Positions 1-6,069 of a stretch of 11,056 nucleotides of DNA are shown piece by piece (within the stretch, counting starts at the first letter, position 1; every line of letters starts with the position of its first letter). Source of the DNA: JBEKYD01 sp049511335 (lineage in GTDB: Bacteria; Acidobacteriota; Terriglobia; Bryobacterales; Bryobacteraceae); NCBI GenBank assembly GCA_049511335.1, contig JBEKYD010000255.1, positions 1 through 11,056 of the forward strand, given 5' to 3'. The notes under the pieces were generated by a model that saw only the letters and a list, made by a program, of their open reading frames with translations, was not told the DNA's origin and did not search any database. The position numbers and the translations under genes were made by a program.

Positions 1-1
1 G

Positions 2-2734
2 TGGGCCGGCGACCGCGTCTACTTCCTCTCGGACCGGAACGGGCCGGTGACGCTCTTCTACTACGACACCAAGACCAAAGCCGTGCGCGAAGCGTTTCCG
101 AACCATGGGCTGGACCTGAAGTCCGCCTCGCTCGGACCCGACGCCATCGTCTACGAGCAGTTCGGCGGAATTTTCCTCTATGACCTGAAGTCCGGAAAGA
201 CGAAGCCGGTTCCGATTCGCGTCCAGGGCGATTTCCCCGAGCTGCGCACCAAGTTCGTCAACGTGGGGCGGCGGCTCGGTTCCGCGGCGGTGTCGCCGAA
301 CGGCGCTCGCGCGGTGTTTGCGGCGCGCGGCGAAATCGTCACGGTGCCGGCGGAGAAAGGCGACCCGCGCAACCTCACCAATTCGCCGGGCGCGATGGAG
401 CGCGATCCGCAGTGGTCGCCGGACGGCAAGACGATCGCGTACCTCTCGGACGAATCCGGCGAGTACGCGCTACACTTGCGCCCGCAGAGCGGTGAGGGCG
501 CAGTGACGAAGATCGAGTTGAAGCCCGGCTTCTATCAATCTCTCAAGTTTTCTCCGGACAGCAAGAAAATGGCCCTGGTCGACAGCTTCCAGCGGCTTTG
601 GTATGTGGACCTGGAAACCAAGAAGCAGGTGGAAGTAGCCCAGGACACTTACCAGATGCGCGCCGGCAATATCGCGGGCGCATGGTCCCCGGACAGCAAA
701 TGGCTGGCGTACTCGAAGGTCTTGCCGAACGATCTCAGCGCCATCCATCTGTATTCGCTCGCGGATATGAAATCCACCCAGGTGACCGACGGCATGAGCG
801 ATGCCGCCAATCCCGTGTTCGACAAAGACGGCAAGTATCTTTACTTCACCGCGAGCACCAACTCCGGTGAGAGCCTGGGACTGGACATTCACGCGGTGGA
901 GAGCACCGCGACCAGTTCGATTTACCTGGCCGTTCTGGACAAATCGGAGCCCTCTCCGTTCGCCCCTGAGAGCGATGAAGAGAAGCCGGTTGAGGAAAAG
1001 GATAAGGCTAAGCCGGATGCGGCATCCGGCGCCGCGGCGGCGGATGGCGCCAAGCCGGCCGAGCCCACGAAGCCAAAACCCGGCGCCAAAGATGCGAAAG
1101 AAGCGAAGGACGTCAAGATCGACCTCGACGGGATCGATCAGCGCATCCTATCGGTGCCCATGCCGCCGCGGCGCTACACGGCGCTTCAGGTGGGCAAGGC
1201 CGGAACCCTGCTCGCGCTCGAGGCGCCGGTCCAATCCGGAGATGACGGTCCAACGGGCGCCCCTCCGGGACAGACCGTCCACCGGTACGACCTCAAGACC
1301 CGCAAAAGCGACGTGCCGCTCGCGGGTGTGAGCAGTTTCCAAATGTCGTTCGGCGGCGAGAAGGCCCTGTACCGGCAAGGCGACAACTGGACCATTGCGG
1401 CCCTGCGGCCGATGGCGAACGGAAGTGGCGGCGCGGGCGCTCCAGCCGCAGTTCCCCCGGCACCTCCAGGCGGGGCCGGCCAGGGCACGCTCAAAACCAG
1501 CGGCATCGAGGTGCGGGTCGACCCGGTGGAGGAATGGAAGCAGATGTACCGCGAGGCATGGCGCCTCGAGCGCGACTGGTTCTACGACCGCAATATCCAC
1601 GGCCTCGACTTGAAGGAGGAGGAAAAGAAGTACGAGCCGTATTTGCGCAGCGTTGCTTCCCGCAACGACCTCACGTACCTGTTCCAGGAGATGCTGGGCA
1701 ATATGGTGGTCAGCCACATGGGAACCGGGGGCGGCGATACGCCGGAAGTGAAGCGCGTGCAGACGGGATTGCTAGGAGCCGATTACGAGGTGGCGAACGG
1801 CCGGTACCGCTTCGCGCGCGTGTACAATGGCGAGAACTGGAATCCGCAGCTCCGCGCGCCGCTCACACAGCCGGGAGTGAACGTGAAGGCGGGCGAGTAT
1901 CTGCTGGAAGTGAACGGGCGCGAGGTGCGGCCCCCGGCCAACATCTATAGCTTCTTCGAGGAGCTCGCCGGCAAATCCGTGCTGCTGCGCGTGGGCCCCG
2001 ATCCGAACGGCGCCGGGTCGCGCGAAGTGACCGTGGTTCCGGTAGCGGATGAGGGGCGTTTGCGGAACCTGGCCTGGATTGAAGAGAATCGCCGCAAGGT
2101 GGATCAGTTGAGCGGCGGCAAGGTCGCTTACATCTATATGCCGGACACCGCCAATGGCGGGTTGACGGCGTTCAACCGCTACTTCTATGCGCAAATCGGC
2201 AAGGAGGCCGCGATTGTGGACGAGCGTTTCAACGGCGGCGGCCTGTTGGCTACCGACATCGCCGAGATCCTGAACCGCAAGCCGCTCAGCGCCGCGTCCA
2301 ACCGGGTGGGAGAAGCGCTGGTGCAGCCACAAGGAATTTTCGGGCCGAAGGTGATGATCATCAACGAGCGGGCGGGTTCGGGCGGCGACGCCATGCCCTG
2401 GTATTTCAAACGCGCCGGGGTTGGCAAGCTGATCGGAGAGCGCACCTGGGGCGGCCTGGTCGGCATGAACGGAGCGCCGTCGCTGATGGACGGAGGCTTC
2501 GTGGCCGCGCCCAGCTCCGGCATCTACAACCCGATCACTGGCGAGTGGGAAGTGGAGAACATCGGCGTGGCGCCCGATATCGAAGTGGAGCTGGACCCCG
2601 CGCTGGTTCGCAAAGGCCACGATCCGCAATTAGAGAAGGCGGTCGAAGTGGTAATGGAAGAACTGAAGAAAAACCCGCCGCCGAAGCTTCGCCGCCCGCC
2701 TTTCCCGAACTACTACCGGCCGGCGGCCCACTGA
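2..2734 (+). CDS. Tricorn-like S41 serine peptidase (5' partial)
   Basis: The product is a large tricorn-type protease thought to degrade peptides, probably exported in this lineage. The reading frame is open from base 2, and propeller sequence (WAGDRVYFLSDRNG) precedes the first ATG at 47, so the true start and any signal peptide lie upstream. In order from the ATG at 47: PD40-type beta-propeller repeats (PQWSPDGKTIAYLSD, GAWSPDSKWLAYSK, FDKDGKYLYFTA); a Lys/Ala/Pro/Glu-rich insert near residues 309-360; more propeller; a Gly/Ala/Pro linker; the tricorn C1 domain (EAWRLERDWFYD); a PDZ domain near 574-675; and the C2 catalytic domain. Likely catalytic residues, by analogy with tricorn, are Ser556-His557 (VSHMG), nucleophile Ser778 (AGSGGD) and Glu837 (VENIGVAPD). 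All are present, so the enzyme should be active. It converges on the hicB-like gene with 9 bases between stops. The family is certain; the substrate is unknown. Confidence 0.93.
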   Translation, partial: WAGDRVYFLSDRNGPVTLFYYDTKTKAVREAFPNHGLDLKSASLGPDAIVYEQFGGIFLYDLKSGKTKPVPIRVQGDFPELRTKFVNVGRRLGSAAVSPNGARAVFAARGEIVTVPAEKGDPRNLTNSPGAMERDPQWSPDGKTIAYLSDESGEYALHLRPQSGEGAVTKIELKPGFYQSLKFSPDSKKMALVDSFQRLWYVDLETKKQVEVAQDTYQMRAGNIAGAWSPDSKWLAYSKVLPNDLSAIHLYSLADMKSTQVTDGMSDAANPVFDKDGKYLYFTASTNSGESLGLDIHAVESTATSSIYLAVLDKSEPSPFAPESDEEKPVEEKDKAKPDAASGAAAADGAKPAEPTKPKPGAKDAKEAKDVKIDLDGIDQRILSVPMPPRRYTALQVGKAGTLLALEAPVQSGDDGPTGAPPGQTVHRYDLKTRKSDVPLAGVSSFQMSFGGEKALYRQGDNWTIAALRPMANGSGGAGAPAAVPPAPPGGAGQGTLKTSGIEVRVDPVEEWKQMYREAWRLERDWFYDRNIHGLDLKEEEKKYEPYLRSVASRNDLTYLFQEMLGNMVVSHMGTGGGDTPEVKRVQTGLLGADYEVANGRYRFARVYNGENWNPQLRAPLTQPGVNVKAGEYLLEVNGREVRPPANIYSFFEELAGKSVLLRVGPDPNGAGSREVTVVPVADEGRLRNLAWIEENRRKVDQLSGGKVAYIYMPDTANGGLTAFNRYFYAQIGKEAAIVDERFNGGGLLATDIAEILNRKPLSAASNRVGEALVQPQGIFGPKVMIINERAGSGGDAMPWYFKRAGVGKLIGERTWGGLVGMNGAPSLMDGGFVAAPSSGIYNPITGEWEVENIGVAPDIEVELDPALVRKGHDPQLEKAVEVVMEELKKNPPPKLRRPPFPNYYRPAAH

Positions 2735-2743
2735 ATTTCGTTG

Positions 2744-3181
2744 TTACGCTGCATCCTCGAATCGGACAACGATGCGTTTGCCGAGTGCCGCCAGCGCGGC
2801 TTGAATCCTGGCCGGTTTGGTGTTGTGCTTCGGGTCGAGCATGCGGCGCACAACCGTCTCGCTGACACGAAGCCGTTTGGCCAACTCCGTATTTCGCATT
2901 CCGCTTTCGCGCATAGCCAGATAGAGTGCAAGCTTGGGCGCCAGATAGAGCGGAACTCCGATTGAGAACTGGCCGCGCTTCGGTTTGGAAGGGACCGGGA
3001 TGCGGTCACCGCGGGCGATTCGTCCGGCCAGAGCTTCGGCCAGACAGTCCGCGGCCTCGGTCAGCGTTTCGTCAATGTCCGCTCCTCCGGTGAGCGCTTC
3101 CGGTAGATCCGGAAACCGGACGTGGTAACCCTTACCATTCTCTTCCGGGAGAAAACTCGCGGGATAGCTGGCAGTGAACAT
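2744..3181 (-). CDS. hicB: HicB-family antitoxin-like protein, no HicA partner seen
   Basis: The 145-residue protein has the two-part layout of the longer HicB antitoxins. An N-terminal HicB-like fold covers about residues 5-65 (GYHVRFPDLPEALTGG, then DETLTEAADCLAEAL). A C-terminal helix-turn-helix lies around 96-116 (NTELAKRLRVSETVVRRML), followed by a short IVVRFED strand. HicB normally neutralises the HicA mRNA interferase and represses its own operon. No HicA-like reading frame flanks it: downstream lies the tricorn gene on the other strand, and upstream lies iscS with only 58 bases between. A good ribosome binding site (GAAGGA, complement of 3188-3193) sits 6 bases before the ATG, supporting this start. 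It may be transcribed with iscS. It could be a solitary regulator rather than a working antitoxin. Confidence 0.85.
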   Translation of the reverse strand: MFTASYPASFLPEENGKGYHVRFPDLPEALTGGADIDETLTEAADCLAEALAGRIARGDRIPVPSKPKRGQFSIGVPLYLAPKLALYLAMRESGMRNTELAKRLRVSETVVRRMLDPKHNTKPARIQAALAALGKRIVVRFEDAA

Positions 3182-3239
3182 TACAGGTCCTTCACCCGTC
3201 CATTGTCGAACACTTCTGTTCGATTTGCAATGGCACGTT

Positions 3240-4403
3240 TCAGCCCATGGGACTGCCCGCCGGGCGCCTGGTTCGCAGCCGCGTGACCTCTTCGATTACC
3301 CGTCCCGCGGCGAAGTCGATATCTTCCTCGCTATGGAACCGTCCCAGCCCGAAGCGAATCGAAGAGCGCGCCTCGGTGGGAGACAGACCGATGGCGAGCA
3401 GCACGTGACTCGGCTCGGGTATGGCGGACGAGCAAGCCGAACCGGTGGAGACGGCTACGTCGGGCAAGGCGGTCACGAGCGCGGACGATTCGATTCCGGC
3501 AAAGCGCACATTGAGATTGCCCGGCAGGCGCGATTCGAGCGAGCCGTTCACAGCGACGCCCTCGAGCGCCGCCGTGAGCCGTGCCAGCAACCGATCGCGC
3601 AGCCGCGTCACACGGCGCGCCTCTTCCGCCATTTCCTCCCTGGCGATGGCGCAGGCCGCTCCGAAGCCGACGATTCCGGGCACATTGAGAGTACCCGAGC
3701 GCATTCCTGCTTCATGGCCGCCGCCATCCATTTGTGCCGCCAGCTCGACGCGCCGCCGCACGTACAGCGCTCCCACTCCCTTCGGCCCGAAAATCTTGTG
3801 CGCGGTCACCGACGCCAGGTCCACCGCCGCGGCGTCCACGTCGAACGGAATCTTACCGAAGGATTGTGCCGCGTCGGAGTGAAACAGCACACCGCGCTGG
3901 CGGCACAGCGCGCCGATGGCGGCGATCGGTTGCACCACGCCGATTTCGTTATTGGCGTGCATCACGCTCACCACGACCGTCGCGGGCTCGATCGCCGCCG
4001 CCAGCCGGTCCAAGTCGAGCAAGCCATCCGGCCCAGGTTGCAACATGGTTAGGCGCCATCCCATGCGCTCCAGATGGCGCACCGGGTCGACTACCGCGTG
4101 GTGTTCGGTTGTCACTGCGATCAAGTGATCGCCGCGGTTGCGATAGGCTTCGGCAGCTCCCTTTAAAGCCAGGTTATTGGACTCGGTCGCGCCGCTGGTG
4201 AAGACAATCTCACGGGGGTCTGCGCCGGCCAACTCCGCCACCTGCCGCCGCGCCCGATCCACGGCTTTTTCCGCTTCCCACCCGAATCGGTGCCCGCGGC
4301 TGGCGGCATTGCCGAAGCGCTCGGCGAAGTACGGCAGCATGGCTTCCAGCACTCGCGGATCGACCGGCGTGGTGGCCTGGCAATCGAGATAAACGGAACG
4401 CAT
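3240..4403 (-). CDS. iscS: Cysteine desulfurase, IscS/NifS family
   Basis: This PLP enzyme takes sulfur from L-cysteine, forming alanine and an enzyme persulfide, to feed Fe-S cluster, thiamine or tRNA thiolation pathways in the cytoplasm. The 387-residue length is normal. Visible motifs are the N-terminal YLDCQATTPVD, FTSGATESNN (PLP phosphate binding), EHHAV (His101), HSDAAQ (Asp177/Gln180), the PLP lysine Lys203 in VTAHKIFGPKG, and the catalytic Cys324 in STGSACSSAIPEPSHVL, which resembles the group I (IscS) loop rather than SufS. No iscR, iscU or other Fe-S genes are adjacent, so it looks like a stand-alone desulfurase. The ATG at 4403 directly precedes the conserved start; no strong ribosome binding site is seen. 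It is divergent from clpS across 62 bases, which must hold both promoters, and it is followed by hicB. Confidence 0.95.
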   Translation of the reverse strand: MRSVYLDCQATTPVDPRVLEAMLPYFAERFGNAASRGHRFGWEAEKAVDRARRQVAELAGADPREIVFTSGATESNNLALKGAAEAYRNRGDHLIAVTTEHHAVVDPVRHLERMGWRLTMLQPGPDGLLDLDRLAAAIEPATVVVSVMHANNEIGVVQPIAAIGALCRQRGVLFHSDAAQSFGKIPFDVDAAAVDLASVTAHKIFGPKGVGALYVRRRVELAAQMDGGGHEAGMRSGTLNVPGIVGFGAACAIAREEMAEEARRVTRLRDRLLARLTAALEGVAVNGSLESRLPGNLNVRFAGIESSALVTALPDVAVSTGSACSSAIPEPSHVLLAIGLSPTEARSSIRFGLGRFHSEEDIDFAAGRVIEEVTRLRTRRPAGSPMG

Positions 4404-4465
4404 AGAAGTGACGGGCTGCTTTCCATTGTCACGCGAATTGGCGGATACTGGTCATACCGACGGTC

Positions 4466-4789
4466 ATGACAAAACCTGCGGCGTTTCCGGAAACGGATGT
4501 TTCCGAACAGGATCGCATCGTCCCGCTCTACCAGGTCGTATTGCTCGATGACAACGACCATACCTACGATTACGTCATCGAGATGCTGCAGCGGCTGTTC
4601 ATTTTTTCACTCGATGAGGCGTGGCGGCACACCGAGGAAGTCGACCGCACCGGCCGCACGGTTTTGATGGTCTGTGAGCTAAGCGAGGCCGAATTCGCCC
4701 GCGACCAAATCCATGCGTACGGCCCGGACTGGCGCCTGGCCCGCTCCAAGGGATCCATGTCGGCCGTGGTCGAACCGGCGGCGAGTTGA
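4466..4789 (+). CDS. clpS: ClpS-family Clp protease adaptor, divergent pocket
   Basis: The 107-residue protein matches the ClpS core: YQVVLLDDNDHTYDYVIEMLQ aligns without gaps to the E. coli N-degron-binding strand and helix. ClpS delivers proteins with destabilising N-terminal residues to ClpAP. An ungapped alignment recalled from the E. coli protein shows key pocket residues changed: Asn34 is Asp28, Asp36 is Asn30, the Met40 gate is Tyr34 and His66 is Asp60. Asp35 (Asp29) and the following Gly (Gly63) are kept. The C-terminal part (RDQIHAYGPD, KGSMSAVVEP) also differs from classical ClpS, and I recall similar sequences in Planctomycetes and Acidobacteria. The fold is therefore ClpS, but classical N-end rule activity is uncertain. 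No clpA is adjacent. The gene is divergent from iscS, and its stop is followed directly by the repeat element. Confidence 0.85.
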   Translation: MTKPAAFPETDVSEQDRIVPLYQVVLLDDNDHTYDYVIEMLQRLFIFSLDEAWRHTEEVDRTGRTVLMVCELSEAEFARDQIHAYGPDWRLARSKGSMSAVVEPAAS

Positions 4790-4790
4790 C

Positions 4791-4880
4791 GGTAGGACAG
4801 GCCATCGCTTTTCGTGGCCTGTCGTGCCTTCGACTGGCGCCACAATTGACAGACGACGAAAAGCGATCGTCTGTCCCACC
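4791..4880. repeat. REP-doublet-like repeat, copy 1
   Basis: Two hairpins lie in inverted orientation. The left stem is GACAGGCCA/TGGCCTGTC (4796-4804 with 4815-4823, 10-nt loop TCGCTTTTCG). The right stem is GACAGACGA/TCGTCTGTC (4848-4856 with 4867-4875, loop CGAAAAGCGA). The hairpins are 24 nt apart, the two loops are perfect reverse complements, and the left arm matches the reverse complement of the right at 24 of 28 positions. GGTAG precedes the left stem; the right arm read on the other strand is preceded by GGTGG, resembling the short tag at the 5' foot of REP sequences. The element fills almost the whole 98-base gap between the convergent stops of clpS and the glycosyltransferase, so it may also end transcription both ways. 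A second copy lies at 10393-10493. Confidence 0.85.
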
Positions 4881-4887
4881 TTCTGCT

Positions 4888-6021
4888 TTACCCTTCCTGC
4901 ACCAGTTCGAAACGCCCATCCGGCAGCAAATAGTATTTGCGGCCGCGCCACAGGATGGTATTCCCGTAGAAGCCCGCCAGCCAAACCAGAAAGCTGGCGA
5001 TGTCTTCGACCGGCGTCAGCCACCACCAACGCCGCGTCAGAGGGTCGCGCAGAACCAGGATGCCGGTGGCCCAAATGGCCGCGGCGCGCACCAGGCAGGT
5101 GACAACGGCCAGCGGCCACCAGGACGGCTCGACCGCCCACAGCAGCAACGCCAGCGGAATCGGATGCGTGAACACCTGGCCGATGTAACCGCGCGGGCGC
5201 GAGCGGCGCGTCGAGCGCGTCCAACGCAGGCGATGCTTCAGGTTCTCCAGAAACGGCTGGGAGCCGATGTGGTGTTCGATGGCGTGGGAAGAGAGCAGTA
5301 CGCCGAAACCATGCTCCGCGGCCAGCTTACCCATTACGAAATCTTCCGCCAGGTAGTCCTTGACGGCGTTGAACCCGCCGATGGCTGCCAGCGTGGCGCG
5401 GCGGGCGGCGATGGTCGGGCCGATGGCGAACTTCATGCCGTCCAGCCACCGCGCCACCAGCACACCGCCCAGGAAACCCGTATTCAGGCCCAGCGCCTCC
5501 ATGCGCGACCAAAAGCTGCGGCCCGGAACGGCGCGATAGGGGCAGGTGGCCAATCCCAGCTTTGGATCCTGAAACTCGCCGGCGATCCCCGTCAGCATTC
5601 CCGGCGCGAAGCGCACGTCGCTATCCGCCATCACCACCAAGTCGTGACGGGCCGCGGCCAGCATCAGATCCAGGCTGTAGACTTTCGCGTTGGCGTACGG
5701 CGGCTCGCCAGTCACCAGCAGCCGCGAAGCCACCGCCGGGTAGCGGGCGCGCAGCTTTTCCACCAGCGGGACGGCCGCGTCTTGGGCCGTGCGCACCGCA
5801 AACAGAATCTCAAACTCCGCATAGTCCTGTTTGAAAAAGCTGGCGAGATTTTCTTCCAGCCCATCGTCTATGCCCGCCAGCGGTTTGAGCACACTGATAG
5901 GGGGGATACTGCGGGCCGCGGGAGGAACCACCGCGCGATAGCGCCAAGCCGAGACAACGGTCAGAACGCAATAAACCAAAGAGCCGGCTACCAGGACCAG
6001 CAATAAGCAGAAACCTATCAC
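4888..6021 (-). CDS. GT2/GT21-family membrane glycosyltransferase, HpnI-like
   Basis: This is a membrane-bound family 2/21 glycosyltransferase similar to ceramide glucosyltransferases and to HpnI, which adds a GlcNAc-type sugar to bacteriohopanetetrol. From the GTG at 6021 it has 377 residues: a membrane helix at 2-26; ISVLKPLAGIDDGLEENL (GT-A nucleotide fold start); a metal/sugar-binding DSD at 133-135; AEDFVMG around 225-231 (D2 acid); HRLRW at 263-267, corresponding to the (Q/R)xxRW motif; then C-terminal hydrophobic segments near 285-325 and 335-358; and a WRGRKYYLLPDGRF tail seen in this group. The start is uncertain: no ATG precedes the first helix except one at 6111, which would overlap selB, and GTG 6045 is an alternative. 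No ribosome binding site marks any of them. No other hopanoid genes are visible, so the acceptor lipid is undetermined. Confidence 0.85.
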   Translation of the reverse strand: MIGFCLLLVLVAGSLVYCVLTVVSAWRYRAVVPPAARSIPPISVLKPLAGIDDGLEENLASFFKQDYAEFEILFAVRTAQDAAVPLVEKLRARYPAVASRLLVTGEPPYANAKVYSLDLMLAAARHDLVVMADSDVRFAPGMLTGIAGEFQDPKLGLATCPYRAVPGRSFWSRMEALGLNTGFLGGVLVARWLDGMKFAIGPTIAARRATLAAIGGFNAVKDYLAEDFVMGKLAAEHGFGVLLSSHAIEHHIGSQPFLENLKHRLRWTRSTRRSRPRGYIGQVFTHPIPLALLLWAVEPSWWPLAVVTCLVRAAAIWATGILVLRDPLTRRWWWLTPVEDIASFLVWLAGFYGNTILWRGRKYYLLPDGRFELVQEG

Positions 6022-6027
6022 CTTGTT

Positions 6028-6033
6028 TATAAT
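6028..6033 (+). promoter_or_regulatory. Candidate -10 element for selB
   Basis: A perfect TATAAT sits inside the AT-rich run TTGTTTATAATGTA, which stands out in GC-rich surroundings between the divergent glycosyltransferase and selB. It would place a transcript start around 6040, about 30 bases before the selB ATG at 6070. No good -35 is seen at 16-18 bases upstream. The core TTATAA is self-complementary, so it could also serve the opposite strand. The call rests on the sequence match only. Confidence 0.35.
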
Positions 6034-6069
6034 GTACCGCCGCACGATGGGAAAATGGGAGCCGGGGCT

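Noticed and set aside
1772..2629. Minus-strand open frame of 285 codons opposite the tricorn catalytic domain
   Set aside because: It is a shadow of a conserved catalytic region; no motifs and no ribosome site.
3174..4052. Plus-strand open frame opposite iscS
   Set aside because: It is antisense to a clear cysteine desulfurase with all catalytic residues; no protein family signature is seen.
4404..4465. Sigma70-type promoters in the iscS/clpS divergent gap (TTGTCA, GATACT)
   Set aside because: The candidate boxes are not at a workable spacing (12 bases), so no promoter is called, although one or two must exist here.
4791..4880. Simple rho-independent terminator explanation for the hairpins
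   Set aside because: There is no T-run after either stem, and the same doublet architecture recurs at 10393-10493 between co-directional genes, so a dispersed repeat explains it better, though a termination role is not excluded.
4786..6006. Plus-strand open frame of 406 codons through the repeat and the glycosyltransferase
   Set aside because: It is the complement of the well-supported glycosyltransferase and has biased low-information composition; GC-rich genomes give many such frames.
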